NCBI RefSeq assembly: GCF_014855515.1
Contig: NZ_JACYFK010000001.1
Location: forward strand, 682,001 to 746,000
Origin: Euzebyella marina
GTDB lineage: Bacteria; Bacteroidota; Bacteroidia; Flavobacteriales; Flavobacteriaceae
Direction of reading: 5' to 3'
DNA length: 64,000 bases
Below the pieces are notes generated by a model. It saw nothing but the letters and a program-made list of their open reading frames with translations, did no database searches and was not told the origin of the DNA. This document shows, one piece after another, positions 54,267 through 62,972 of the stretch (positions are counted from its first letter, which is position 1; the number at the start of each line of letters is the position of its first letter). Position numbers and translations under genes: made by a program.

Positions 54267-54847
54267 CGGTAAAAATTCATTTCGTCTAAATAAACCCAAA
54301 CCGGTTCGGGTAACATAGGTCTTATATTTTTACCCTCGTTATGCGCTTTTCTAATAAAGGTTGAAGAAATTTCCATGATAGGTGCGTTCACCCTATGTAT
54401 TTTAGGGTGACTCTCAAACTGGTGCTCTATCTTACCTTCCGATAGGCGTGGGTAAACAAATATTTCATGGTTCTCAAGAATAACCTCGTAGTTTTTCCAC
54501 TTGTGAAATCCCTTAAGGTTATCTTCTCCCATTATTAAACTAAAGGAGTACCCATCACCGTACTTCTCGTCTAAATGAACTAGTGTATTAATCGTATAAT
54601 TTGGTTCGGGCAAATCAAACTCAATCTTGCTAGGTTGCAACTTCGGATAATCTTTTGTTGCGAGGTAAACCATCTCATACCGATGGTTATTGGCAAGTAG
54701 GTTCTTTTTCTTTTTAAATGGACTCACAGGAGTTACCACAAACCAAATCTCGTCGAGGTCGCTATATTCTGCCATATGGTTGGCAATAACCAAATGCCCG
54801 ATATGAATAGGGTTGAATGTTCCGAAGTAGAGGCCAACCTTTTTCAT
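54263..54847 (-). CDS. nadD: Nicotinate-nucleotide adenylyltransferase
   Basis: A 194-residue nucleotidyltransferase that makes deamido-NAD from nicotinate mononucleotide and ATP. The class motif GTFNPIHIGHL (HxGH) is at residues 9-19, VTPVSPFKKKKNLL is the usual substrate loop and ISSTFIRKAHNEGKNIRPMLPEPVWVYL the C-terminal motif. It lies eight bases after gmk, in a run yicC-gmk-nadD that is conserved in Flavobacteriaceae. Confidence 0.95.
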   Translation of the reverse strand: MKKVGLYFGTFNPIHIGHLVIANHMAEYSDLDEIWFVVTPVSPFKKKKNLLANNHRYEMVYLATKDYPKLQPSKIEFDLPEPNYTINTLVHLDEKYGDGYSFSLIMGEDNLKGFHKWKNYEVILENHEIFVYPRLSEGKIEHQFESHPKIHRVNAPIMEISSTFIRKAHNEGKNIRPMLPEPVWVYLDEMNFYR

Positions 54848-54855
54848 TGAATATG

Positions 54856-55437
54856 TTATTCTGGTTGATCTTTGATAAAATCAGTCACTAATTCATACGC
54901 CTCTTGCAACGCGGTATCTAAATCATAGTTTTTTATGATTTTATCGAACTGCGGCGCCGTCGCCAACTCTACCGACGCTTTGGCTATTCTCATGTTGATT
55001 TTGTCATCGCTCTCAGTACTTCTTTTCTTTAGGCGAATCTTTAGTTCATCAACACTCGGAGGTTTTACAAAAACCGCTAAGGTAACCTCAGGAAACTTTC
55101 TTTTGATGCGTAACCCACCTGCCACGTCGATATCAAAAATCACATTTTTACCTTCGGCCCACAATCGTTCGATTTCTGTTTTAAGGGTGCCATAAAAATT
55201 ATCACGATACACCTCTTCCCACTCTAAAAAATCATCATTTCTGATATGGTTTTTAAATTCGGAGATAGACATGAAATAATAATGCTCGCCATGCTTCTCT
55301 TTCACCCTTCGCGGCCTTGAGGTCGCCGATACCGAAAACGCAAGGTTAAGTTCCGGCTTGCCCAGCAAGTGCCTTACTATTGTTGTTTTACCACTACCCG
55401 AAGGTGCCGAGAAAATAATTAGTTTACCTCCTTCCAT
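54856..55437 (-). CDS. gmk: Guanylate kinase
   Basis: A 193-residue kinase that phosphorylates GMP to GDP with ATP. The P-loop is FSAPSGSGKTTIVRHLL (residues 8-24); SVSATSRPRRVKEKHGEHYYF binds GMP, and FDIDVAGGLRIKRKFPE is family-typical. It sits between yicC (20 bases upstream) and nadD (eight bases downstream) and is probably translated from their shared mRNA. Full length. Confidence 0.96.
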   Translation of the reverse strand: MEGGKLIIFSAPSGSGKTTIVRHLLGKPELNLAFSVSATSRPRRVKEKHGEHYYFMSISEFKNHIRNDDFLEWEEVYRDNFYGTLKTEIERLWAEGKNVIFDIDVAGGLRIKRKFPEVTLAVFVKPPSVDELKIRLKKRSTESDDKINMRIAKASVELATAPQFDKIIKNYDLDTALQEAYELVTDFIKDQPE

Positions 55438-55457
55438 CAGTCAATAAGTTGGTGTAC

Positions 55458-56315
55458 CTACAGTACGTTAAGCATTTGTTCTTTGATTTTTTCGAGCTCG
55501 TCTTTCATTTGCACCACCAATTGCTGCATAGGCGCATAGTTGGCCTTTGAGCCTATGGTATTGATTTCCCTTCCTATCTCTTGAGAAATGAACCCTAATT
55601 TTTTTCCGTTTGAATCAGAAGACCCTAACGTTTCCGAGAAATATTTCAAGTGGTTCGCTAAGCGCACCTTTTCTTCAGTTATATCGTACTTTTCAAGATA
55701 ATAGATCAATTCTTGCTCGAATCTATTCGCATCGACATCGGCCTTGATGTCAGAAACAGCTTTGTTCAACCTTTCCCTGACCTCTTTTTGGCGATCTGGG
55801 TCCATGGTCTCAACTCTTTTCAAAAGGTTTTGTAAGTTTTCGATTCTCATCAAAAAATCACGCTCAAGAACCCCACCTTCTTCGGTTCTAAATTTATTGA
55901 TTTCCTTTAAAGCTTCTGAAACTGCCGTCTGAATATGACCGAACTCTTCTTCATCGATATCTTCTCTTTCGGTTTTTAGGGCATCGGGCATTCGTAGCGC
56001 CATATCCAATAATTTAAGCTCGTCTCCCCCGGCAATCGACCTTAATTGGTTCATGTAGTTTATAACGGCCAGCTCATTGACTTCAGCAGATGTTTCATCA
56101 CCTGTAAACTCAACATACAAACCAAAATCGACCTTACCCCTTGAAAGCGAACTGGCAATCGTTTTTCGTAGCTCTAGTTCCTTTTCTCGATATGCGGATG
56201 GCATTCGGGCGTTAAGGTCAAGACTTTTGCTGTTCAGCGATTTTAATTCTACCGTAATTTTCTTGGTTGGAAGTTGGATTACATGCTTACCAAAACCGGT
56301 CATCGATTGAATCAT
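55458..56315 (-). CDS. yicC: YicC/YloC family endoribonuclease
   Basis: A 285-residue protein of the YicC family, whose E. coli member has been described as an endoribonuclease acting in small-RNA decay. The start MIQSMTGFGK, the ELKSLNSKSLDLNARMP stretch and the C-terminal FISQEIGREINTIGSKANYAPMQQLVVQMKDELEKIKEQMLNVL region (quoted in parts only to mark the family; the acidic and Asn residues lie at about 240-255) are characteristic. It heads the yicC-gmk-nadD run. Confidence 0.93.
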   Translation of the reverse strand: MIQSMTGFGKHVIQLPTKKITVELKSLNSKSLDLNARMPSAYREKELELRKTIASSLSRGKVDFGLYVEFTGDETSAEVNELAVINYMNQLRSIAGGDELKLLDMALRMPDALKTEREDIDEEEFGHIQTAVSEALKEINKFRTEEGGVLERDFLMRIENLQNLLKRVETMDPDRQKEVRERLNKAVSDIKADVDANRFEQELIYYLEKYDITEEKVRLANHLKYFSETLGSSDSNGKKLGFISQEIGREINTIGSKANYAPMQQLVVQMKDELEKIKEQMLNVL

Positions 56316-56418
56316 AGGAAATATAAAATTTTGCCAAAGGTAACTGAAAATACGGGAAGTCGCCCATATGTGAAAGAATGAGCCCAGAAAGAAGATTTAG
56401 GAAACATTTTTACATAAA

Positions 56419-56446
56419 AAAAGCCGCTGAATATTCAGCGGCTTTT
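56419..56446 (-). terminator. Terminator after the DUF1080 gene
   Basis: AAAAGCCGCTGAAT and ATTCAGCGGCTTTT form a perfect 28-base palindrome, followed on the minus strand by TTT. It starts 15 bases beyond the stop at 56461. Confidence 0.88.
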
Positions 56447-56460
56447 CTCGAACCTAATTT

Positions 56461-57213
56461 TTAAAGTTCGCGTATCTTAATATTTTTAAAGGCAACCTGG
56501 TTACCATGGTCTTGAACGCCAATTTTTCCTGAAACGTATTTCCCGAAATGTTCCCAATTCGCGAATTTCGATTTAGAAACCATTACATTCCACATTTCGT
56601 TTCCAACAGGAAACTCGACTGTTTTCTTACCGTTAAGCTCAACGCTACCTTTTTGTTCTTTATGGTTTACGGTAATCACCATCGTATTCCATTCTCCCGC
56701 AGGGTTTGTTACATCTTCGGTTGGATCGACCATATCGTACAAAGCTCCTGCTTGATGAGAAAGCCCGTTCTTAGCATCTGGGTGCTTCTCATTATCGATT
56801 ACCTGAACCTCAGGACCTGACTCATAGGGCTTCCCTAATCCTGCTTCTTCATTGATTCCCCAGAAAACGCCGCTATTGCCTCCTTCAGAAATTTTCCAAT
56901 CTAAAGAAAGAACAAAATCGGTGTATTCCTTTTCGGTAACCAAGTCGAATATTTGGCCTCGTTCCCTTTTTTCTGGTGGATAAAACACCATAGCACCATC
57001 TTCGATCTTCCAGTTGTCTGAAATATCATCTTTCATGTATTCTTTCCATCCGTCGAATGACTTTCCATCGAATAGAACAGTCCATTCTGATTCTGAAGTC
57101 TCTGTTTTTGCCTCTGCCATGGTCGGTGTTTCTTCTGCGACAGTTTTCTCGGCTTTTTCTTTACATGCAAATGCCATTAATGCACAACATGCCATTAGGG
57201 TTAGTTTTCTCAT
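56461..57213 (-). CDS. DUF1080 (3-keto-disaccharide hydrolase-type) lipoprotein
   Basis: A 250-residue exported protein. The signal ends LMAFAC (C17) followed by KEKAEKT, so it is a lipoprotein. Residues 43-250 form the DUF1080 jelly-roll fold: WTVLFDGKSFDGWKEY, DNWKIEDGAMVFYPP, DFVLSLDWKISEGGNSGVFWGI, GPEVQVIDNEKHPD, GEWNTMVITV and GKIGVQDHGNQVAFKNIKIREL. Several members of this family hydrolyse 3-keto-glycosides made by Gfo/Idh/MocA oxidoreductases. Genes for an isomerase and an oxidoreductase lie nearby on the same strand, which supports that role. A strong terminator follows. Confidence 0.88.
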   Translation of the reverse strand: MRKLTLMACCALMAFACKEKAEKTVAEETPTMAEAKTETSESEWTVLFDGKSFDGWKEYMKDDISDNWKIEDGAMVFYPPEKRERGQIFDLVTEKEYTDFVLSLDWKISEGGNSGVFWGINEEAGLGKPYESGPEVQVIDNEKHPDAKNGLSHQAGALYDMVDPTEDVTNPAGEWNTMVITVNHKEQKGSVELNGKKTVEFPVGNEMWNVMVSKSKFANWEHFGKYVSGKIGVQDHGNQVAFKNIKIREL

Positions 57214-57282
57214 TAGAGTTTTTGGATTTATTTGTTGTTTGAATATACTTGAATAATTAAGGGGCTTTAGCAGCCCCCAACT

Positions 57283-58335
57283 TTACGATCCCAATATTTT
57301 TTTGAGCATGCCTTTGTCGATTTCGGCACCCGCAAAATCATCAAAAGTCTTTTCGGTCGCTTCGATGATATGATCTTGTATGAATTTTGCGCCTTCCCTC
57401 GCCCCTTGCTCCGGGCTCTTAATACAACATTCCCATTCCATTACGGCCCAAACATCGCAGCCATATTGGGTCAACTTTGAAAATATAGTCTTAAAGTCTA
57501 TCTGGCCGTCGCCAAGCGAACGATATCTACCGGCTCTCTGCCCCCAATCGTTATAGCCACCGAATGCACCTTTTTTACCCGTTGGGTTGAATTCTGAATC
57601 CTTTACATGAAAAGATTTAATGAACTCGTGATAATGGTCGATATAAGTAATATAATCTAGCTGCTGAAGTACGAAGTGACTTGGATCATAAAGAATGTTC
57701 ACTCTTTTGTGATTACCCGTGGCCTCTAAAAACCGCTCAAAAGTATCGCCATCATGTAAATCTTCACCTGGGTGTATTTCATAACAAACATCAACACCTT
57801 CTTCATCAAAATGGTTCAATATGGGCATCCATCTTTTGGCAAGTTCTTCAAAACCCATTTCTACCAAACCGGCAGGTCGCTGCGGCCATGGGTGCCATGT
57901 ATGCCAAAGTAATGCTCCAGAAAAGGTGGCGTGCGCCTTAAGGCCCAATCTTCTACTTGCAGTCGCCGCCTTTTTGACCACGTCAACCGCCCATTCTGTT
58001 CTCGCCTTAGGGTTGTTCTTTACCGAATCAGGTGCAAAATTATCGAACATAAGGTCGTACGCCGGATGAACGGCAACCAACTGACCTTGTAAGTGTGTTG
58101 AAAGTTCTGTAATCTCAAGACCGTAAGAGTTTACTTTTCCCTTTAGTTCATCACAGTAATCTTGGCTTTCTGCTGCCTTATCGATATCGATAAGAAATTT
58201 CTCCCAAGTAGGTATCTGTATACCTTTATAGCCTAAATCTGAGGCCCACTTGCACATACCATCCAACGTATTGAACGGTGCCTTACTGTCTACGAATTGG
58301 GCCAAAAACACGGCCGGTCCTTTGATTGTTTTCAT
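57283..58335 (-). CDS. Sugar phosphate isomerase/epimerase (TIM barrel)
   Basis: A 350-residue protein of the xylose-isomerase-like AP-endonuclease-2 superfamily. Probable metal ligands lie in VCYEIHPGEDLHDG, NILYDPSHFVLQQ, FHVKDSEFNPTGKKGAFGGYNDWGQRAGRYRSLGDGQIDF (split here only to mark a His-x-Lys-Asp and the RxxxGxG segment at about 240-275) and VMEWECC. There is no signal peptide, so it acts in the cytosol on a sugar or keto-sugar. It lies 69 bases upstream of the DUF1080 gene on the same strand and may be cotranscribed with it. The exact reaction is unknown. Confidence 0.85.
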   Translation of the reverse strand: MKTIKGPAVFLAQFVDSKAPFNTLDGMCKWASDLGYKGIQIPTWEKFLIDIDKAAESQDYCDELKGKVNSYGLEITELSTHLQGQLVAVHPAYDLMFDNFAPDSVKNNPKARTEWAVDVVKKAATASRRLGLKAHATFSGALLWHTWHPWPQRPAGLVEMGFEELAKRWMPILNHFDEEGVDVCYEIHPGEDLHDGDTFERFLEATGNHKRVNILYDPSHFVLQQLDYITYIDHYHEFIKSFHVKDSEFNPTGKKGAFGGYNDWGQRAGRYRSLGDGQIDFKTIFSKLTQYGCDVWAVMEWECCIKSPEQGAREGAKFIQDHIIEATEKTFDDFAGAEIDKGMLKKILGS

Positions 58336-58706
58336 TTTCTAGTGTATTTGTTCTATTCTGTCGACTTACCTCAACCCATTGAAAGTTTGATAATAAGCCC
58401 TATATTTAATTCTGTATTTCGCCTATTTTTTTACAAAAATTGGGAAGTTATAAATATAGGGAATCCGAGAGTATATACATAGAATTATGCCTATGAATGG
58501 TCTAATGTCAATTAGGGCTTACAAGCCATGATAAGAGGTGGTAAAATAAAAGTCTTTATATGAGTTGTTTACATACGCCTCAAATAAAGCCCTTTGGGCC
58601 ACGTAACTAAAAAAACTTTCGATTCATCTATAAACCGATATTTATTAAGCTTTAAAACGTAAATTGTTTTGATAGCCTTACACGGTTATATTTAATTTTG
58701 CATTCT
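58336..58706. other. 371-base intergenic region with a distant inverted repeat
   Basis: No credible gene. It holds a perfect 11-base inverted repeat, CCCTATATTTA (58398-58408) and TAAATATAGGG (58451-58461), 53 bases centre to centre, upstream of the minus-strand isomerase gene, and at its right end the promoter of the ASCH gene. No tRNA-like fold seen. Confidence 0.65.
58668..58700 (+). promoter_or_regulatory. Promoter of the ASCH-domain gene
   Basis: TTTG (58668-58671) and TAATTTTG (58693-58700) are 21 bases apart, a full match to the Bacteroidota -33/-7 promoter. The ATG at 58707 is only six bases after the -7 box, so the mRNA should be leaderless or nearly so. Confidence 0.65.
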
Positions 58707-59171
58707 ATGGAAAATGCTTCGGCACGAAATCTTTGGGGCGATTATTTAGACAAGCATTTGGAGTACGCCTTCAACGAAGCCCCCAAGGTGGTACACTTCT
58801 GCCATAACCAATTAGATGCCAATGAATGTGCATCTTTAGTGAAAAAAGGAATTAAGAAAGCGACATCGCCCTCTCTTTTAGGCCTTCAATATAGAAAGGA
58901 AGCCTTACCTAAAATTGGCGATTTTATGATTGTAACCGATTGGGAAGGTCAAGCTCAATGTCTTGTGAGAACCACTTCTGTACGCCTTAGACCATTCTTT
59001 AGTATTGATGAAGCCTATGCCCGTATTGAAGGTGAGGGTGATCAAAGTCTAGCGTATTGGCGCAAGGTTCATTGGGATTACTATACCAAAGAGTTATCGG
59101 AATATGGCAGAAAGCCAAATGAGAGCATGATTGTGGTATGCCAAGAATTCGAGAAGGTTTTCGACCGTTAG
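58707..59171 (+). CDS. ASCH domain protein
   Basis: A 154-residue cytosolic protein with an ASCH fold, a PUA-like beta-barrel linked to RNA binding or to nucleoside amidohydrolase activity. Seen: FCHNQLDANECASLVKKGIKKATSPSLL, the IGDFMIVTDWEGQAQCLVRTTSVRL strand pair, and EGDQSLAYWRKVHWDYYTKEL, a typical ASCH helix region. The ATG at 58707 is preferred to an in-frame TTG nine bases earlier because the promoter box ends at 58700. It overlaps nothing and stops one base before the end of the convergent lipoprotein gene. Confidence 0.85.
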   Translation: MENASARNLWGDYLDKHLEYAFNEAPKVVHFCHNQLDANECASLVKKGIKKATSPSLLGLQYRKEALPKIGDFMIVTDWEGQAQCLVRTTSVRLRPFFSIDEAYARIEGEGDQSLAYWRKVHWDYYTKELSEYGRKPNESMIVVCQEFEKVFDR

Positions 59172-60395
59172 TTATTGAAGTTGGCCCGTTTCTGCATCTA
59201 AAATTCCATAAACCGCATCTCTATCATCATTTTCCGGAGTAGCCTGAACGCTACCTATAAAAACTATCTGGCCGTTAACCATTTGAAAGCTGGTCAAATT
59301 TTCGTTGCTTCTTGGCCCGTAGAAATAATCCCAGTTCATAGTATCATCACTATTTACTCTTGATATTGCCAATTCACTTCTAACACTGTAGCCACCGATG
59401 ATGATATCGTTATCTACTACAATGGCATCTACGACGGCCCAATAATCATCGAACAGCAATCGCTCTACTTGCTCTCCGTCTTCCTGTTTCAATTTCATAA
59501 ATAGCCCTTGGGGTACTTGACCAGTACTAGCACTTTCTTCCCTTCCTATACAACCGAATAGAAGCAGTTCATCACCTACATGCATCATTTTATTAATGTA
59601 ATGATTCGCTGAAAAATCTGCTTTTATGTTTTCAAATTTCTGTTCCCATAGAGTCTGCCCATTCTCGGCACCAAGATTGAATACATTTAAAGTATCGTGT
59701 AAGTTACTATCACCCTCTTTAGTAGTGTTGGTGAAATACAGGCTATCACCACTCCAATACCCCTTCGAATTACGTGAAGAGTTGAACGTTCGGTGCCAAA
59801 TTTCTTCAAAATTGTAATCTATCGCCGCTATAGTGGTTTGATTGCCAAAAAAATCGATGGTAACATAAAGGGCGGCATCAGTGACCGTAACAGAGGTCGC
59901 TCTGCCATTTAAATCGAGAATCTCCATATAGCCGCCAAAAAGGTAACTTTTCAACACCTCTCCCTTATCATTCATGTTTTGAATAACAGGAAAAGAACCT
60001 CCCATCACGAAACGCCTACCGACCAATAAAAAGGTACCATCAGGCAAGGATACCACCTGAGATACGTCGAACCCTCCTTCAATTTCAACTATTATCTCCT
60101 CTATTAATTCGAGTTCAGGGCTCAACTTGCGTATGGCCAGGTCGTTTTCGAGACGGTCGATGGTTTCATTAATCTTCTCAAAGCCTATAAAACCTTCACT
60201 GGTAGTATGTAGACTGACCCCCATATCGTACTCTTTCTCATTACCGAAGAATTGAAGGCCAATTTGCGGTTCTTCTTCTACAACCGGATCGGGGTCATGT
60301 TGTTCCTTTGGGTTTTCATTACCGGAAGGTGCATCATCTTTAGAACATGAAACGAAAAATACGGCTAGAACAAGAAGCAGGGGAAGTTTACGCAT
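59172..60395 (-). CDS. Hypothetical surface lipoprotein, propeller-like
   Basis: A 407-residue lipoprotein. The signal ends VFFVSC (C17), then SKDDAPSGNEN, which carries the Lys-Asp-Asp pattern of the known surface-export signal of Flavobacteriia. After a Glu/Pro-rich linker (about 25-45) the rest shows repeating strands of 40-55 residues (DGTFLLVGRRF, DAALYVTIDFF, GDSLYFTNTT, GDELLLFGCIG, DNDIIIGGYS, NGQIVFIGSV), as in a beta-propeller with PQQ/WD-like blades. No catalytic motif and no named family. It is a single gene, stop next to the ASCH stop. Confidence 0.65.
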   Translation of the reverse strand: MRKLPLLLVLAVFFVSCSKDDAPSGNENPKEQHDPDPVVEEEPQIGLQFFGNEKEYDMGVSLHTTSEGFIGFEKINETIDRLENDLAIRKLSPELELIEEIIVEIEGGFDVSQVVSLPDGTFLLVGRRFVMGGSFPVIQNMNDKGEVLKSYLFGGYMEILDLNGRATSVTVTDAALYVTIDFFGNQTTIAAIDYNFEEIWHRTFNSSRNSKGYWSGDSLYFTNTTKEGDSNLHDTLNVFNLGAENGQTLWEQKFENIKADFSANHYINKMMHVGDELLLFGCIGREESASTGQVPQGLFMKLKQEDGEQVERLLFDDYWAVVDAIVVDNDIIIGGYSVRSELAISRVNSDDTMNWDYFYGPRSNENLTSFQMVNGQIVFIGSVQATPENDDRDAVYGILDAETGQLQ

Positions 60396-60475
60396 AATGA
60401 AATATTAGGGTAACATAACGGCCGAGAACCTTGTAATATTTTGCCAAGAATTTAAGGAAGTAGGAGTGTGCCAAG

Positions 60476-60510
60476 AAAAAATCCCCAAAACCTTTCGGTT
60501 TCAGGGATTT
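60476..60510 (-). terminator. Terminator after the Gfo/Idh/MocA gene
   Basis: AAATCCC pairs with GGGATTT and inside AAACC pairs with GGTTT (internal loop of two bases on each side, TTTC loop). On the minus strand it is followed by TTT. It starts 29 bases beyond the stop at 60539. Confidence 0.82.
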
Positions 60511-60538
60511 ACAAATTTCAAATTTTTAAGAGTAAAAA

Positions 60539-61678
60539 CTAGTTCTCAAGTTCTACCCAAGTATTGCCATTTTTATTCGATTCTACGGTAGCCTCAATGA
60601 AGTTCATACCCCTAACACCATCTTTCATGGTTGGGTAACCACCATTGTTTTGCTCTTCCCCACGAATGGCACGTGCCACACCTAAGTAGATATTGGCCAT
60701 CGAATCAAAGATACCTTCTGGGTGACCTGCCGGCAACTTAGTGCCGTCTAGCGAAAACTCACTATTATAGGCATGCCCTGGCTTATATATCTTGGTAGGC
60801 TCGGTATCGCTCATCATGTAAAGGAAATTTGGCTTCTCTTGCTCCCATCTAAAAGATGCCTTTTCACCATAAATGGCAATGGCAAGGCCATTCTCTTCTC
60901 CGGTTGCAACTTGACTACCTCTGATCACACCTTTTACATGGTCTCCCATTCTAATAAGAACAGTACCATCAACATCCATTTGATTGTCTTCATACAAGTA
61001 GTTGAAATCGCATAATAACGATTTAACCTCTAGACCAGTAGTGTATTCTACTAAGTTGAAGGCGTGAACCCCTATGTCGCCCATACAAGAACTGATACCA
61101 GCTTTCTTAGGGTCAAGTCGCCATACACTAGATCTTTTTTCTTTGTCATGAATGATTGGATTGATCCAACCTTGGTAATAGCGAGCATCTACCTTGTGTA
61201 TTTTACCCAAAGCACCCGCCTTTATCATTTCTCTCATCTGACGAACCATTGGGTAGCCAGTATAGGTATGGGTCAAAGCAAAAACTGCCCCTGATTTTTG
61301 ATGCGCCTCTTGCAAGACTTTCGCTTCTTCTAGCGTGGTAGTCATCGGCTTCTCGCAAATCACATGAAAACCATTGTCCAACAATTTTTTAGCCATAGGA
61401 AAATGCAAGAAATTGGGCGTAAGAACCGAACAGACCTGTATTCTCTCATCCTCAGGCAATTTCAATTCTTCTTCCACCATCGTATCAAAATCTTTGTAGA
61501 TACGGTCGGTAGGAACATCAATTTCTTTGGCAAAGGCCATATTCTGTTCAAAGTCGGGGTTAAAAACTGCCCCTACAATTTGGTAGTTGTCATTTATGTG
61601 AGAAGCTACACGGTGTAAAACCCCGATAAGGGAATCACCGCCGCCTCCAAGTATTCCTAATCTGATTTTCTTTGGCAT
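60539..61678 (-). CDS. Gfo/Idh/MocA-family oxidoreductase
   Basis: A 379-residue NAD(P)-dependent sugar dehydrogenase. The Rossmann motif is RLGILGGGGDSLIG (residues 5-18) and the second family motif HVICEKPMTTTLEEA, where Lys is catalytic; a beta-sheet C-terminal domain with HKVDARYYQGWINP and SCMGDIGVHAFNLVEYTTG (catalytic Asp/His) follows. The ATG at 61678 (MPKKIRLG) is chosen; the open frame runs further to 61729. It lies 64 bases after the permease gene and ends the minus-strand operon. Substrate unknown; with DUF1080 and isomerase genes nearby, oxidation of a sugar at C3 is a fair guess. Confidence 0.9.
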   Translation of the reverse strand: MPKKIRLGILGGGGDSLIGVLHRVASHINDNYQIVGAVFNPDFEQNMAFAKEIDVPTDRIYKDFDTMVEEELKLPEDERIQVCSVLTPNFLHFPMAKKLLDNGFHVICEKPMTTTLEEAKVLQEAHQKSGAVFALTHTYTGYPMVRQMREMIKAGALGKIHKVDARYYQGWINPIIHDKEKRSSVWRLDPKKAGISSCMGDIGVHAFNLVEYTTGLEVKSLLCDFNYLYEDNQMDVDGTVLIRMGDHVKGVIRGSQVATGEENGLAIAIYGEKASFRWEQEKPNFLYMMSDTEPTKIYKPGHAYNSEFSLDGTKLPAGHPEGIFDSMANIYLGVARAIRGEEQNNGGYPTMKDGVRGMNFIEATVESNKNGNTWVELEN

Positions 61679-61742
61679 TGTAATCCTATTTAAATAATTG
61701 AAAAGTGAATTTTGAATTAAGGGTAACAATTTACTAAAATAG

Positions 61743-62969
61743 CTACGATTTATAGGCTATTTTTTCATTTTTGAACAGCAAAAGAAACAAAACCATGACC
61801 AAGAAAGCGAATGCCGCAGGGTAGGTCCAAATGGTTTGCCAATCGTGACCGGTTTCCTCAAGAATAAAGAAATCGGTTATCTTTCCGGCTACCCAAAAAC
61901 CAATAAGCATTCCACAACCATAAGTGGCCAGGGTAATGAGACCTTGCGCAGCACTTTTGTAGGCTGCCCCAGCTTTACTATCAGTGTAAATTTGGCCAGA
62001 AACAAAGAAGAAATCATAACAAATACCGTGCAGGGCAATGCCTAATAAAAGAATATAGGTTTCCTCCCCTCCGCTTGCGATAGCAAAAAACATGTACCGC
62101 AATGCCCAGGCAAGCATAGCGACCATTATGGTCATCTTGAAGCCAAATCGTTTGAAGAAATAGGGTAACAGCAGTAAAAACAAGACTTCCGATACTTGGC
62201 CTACCGTCATTTTACCCGCAGGATTCGAAACACCTATCTCCCCTAAAAACTGACCGGCATGCTGGTAATAAAAAGCCAAGGGTATGCATATAAGAACCGA
62301 TGCCAAAAAGAAAACAAGAAAGTTTCTATCTTTTAATAACGAAAGTGCATCCAACCCCAACATTTGTGTCACGGAGACTTTTTCCGATTTGTTCGCCTTC
62401 GGTGGTGTTTTAGGCAATGTAAAACTAAAAACACCCAAGATGGCGGATGAAATAGAAGCCATTAAAAATGTATTTCTCAAAAGCCCCTCTGAAATACCAG
62501 TTTGTGAATCCCAATTTAGAATACTGATCAGAATACCTGCGACTATCCATCCGGCAGTACCGAATACACGAACGAAAGAAAACTCTTTCGCCGGGTCTTT
62601 CATTTGCCCGAACGATACCGAATTGACCAAAGCCAAGGTTGACATATACATAACCATGTAGGCCAATAAGTAGGGAAAAAAACTTCCAAAATCAGTGGCC
62701 TGGTAAAGCAAGTACATTAAAACGGCGCCCAATAAGTGTAGAAAGCCCAGAATTCGCTCAGCATTAAAAAACCTATCGGCTATCAAACCTATAATAAACG
62801 GTGAAAGTATAGCGCCCCACGATTGTGTCGAATAGGCCATAGCAATCTCACCGCCATTAGAGCCCAATGTGTTGGGCAAATAAATACCTAGGGTAACGAA
62901 CCAACTGCCCCAAACGAAAAATTCAAGAAACATCATTACCGAAAGTTGAACTCGAATTTTCGTACCCAT
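61743..62969 (-). CDS. NupG-like MFS transporter (nucleoside or sugar permease)
   Basis: A 408-residue inner-membrane protein with 12 predicted helices. Like NupG-family H+ symporters it starts VQLSVMMFLEFFVWGSWFVTLGIYL and has PFIIGLIADRFFNAERILGFLHLLGA at the first loop, and RVFGTAGWIVAGI. The ATG at 62969 is chosen; the base triplet before it is TTG, also in frame. It follows DinB by three bases. In similar clusters of this phylum these permeases sit with TIM-barrel isomerases and Gfo/Idh genes, so sugars or keto-sugars are as likely as nucleosides. Confidence 0.88.
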   Translation of the reverse strand: MGTKIRVQLSVMMFLEFFVWGSWFVTLGIYLPNTLGSNGGEIAMAYSTQSWGAILSPFIIGLIADRFFNAERILGFLHLLGAVLMYLLYQATDFGSFFPYLLAYMVMYMSTLALVNSVSFGQMKDPAKEFSFVRVFGTAGWIVAGILISILNWDSQTGISEGLLRNTFLMASISSAILGVFSFTLPKTPPKANKSEKVSVTQMLGLDALSLLKDRNFLVFFLASVLICIPLAFYYQHAGQFLGEIGVSNPAGKMTVGQVSEVLFLLLLPYFFKRFGFKMTIMVAMLAWALRYMFFAIASGGEETYILLLGIALHGICYDFFFVSGQIYTDSKAGAAYKSAAQGLITLATYGCGMLIGFWVAGKITDFFILEETGHDWQTIWTYPAAFAFLVMVLFLLLFKNEKIAYKS

Positions 62970-62972
62970 CAA

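Noticed and set aside
58586-58600. GCCC-TTT-GGGC hairpin in the gap before the ASCH gene
   Set aside because: Only four base pairs and no T tract; not a credible terminator.
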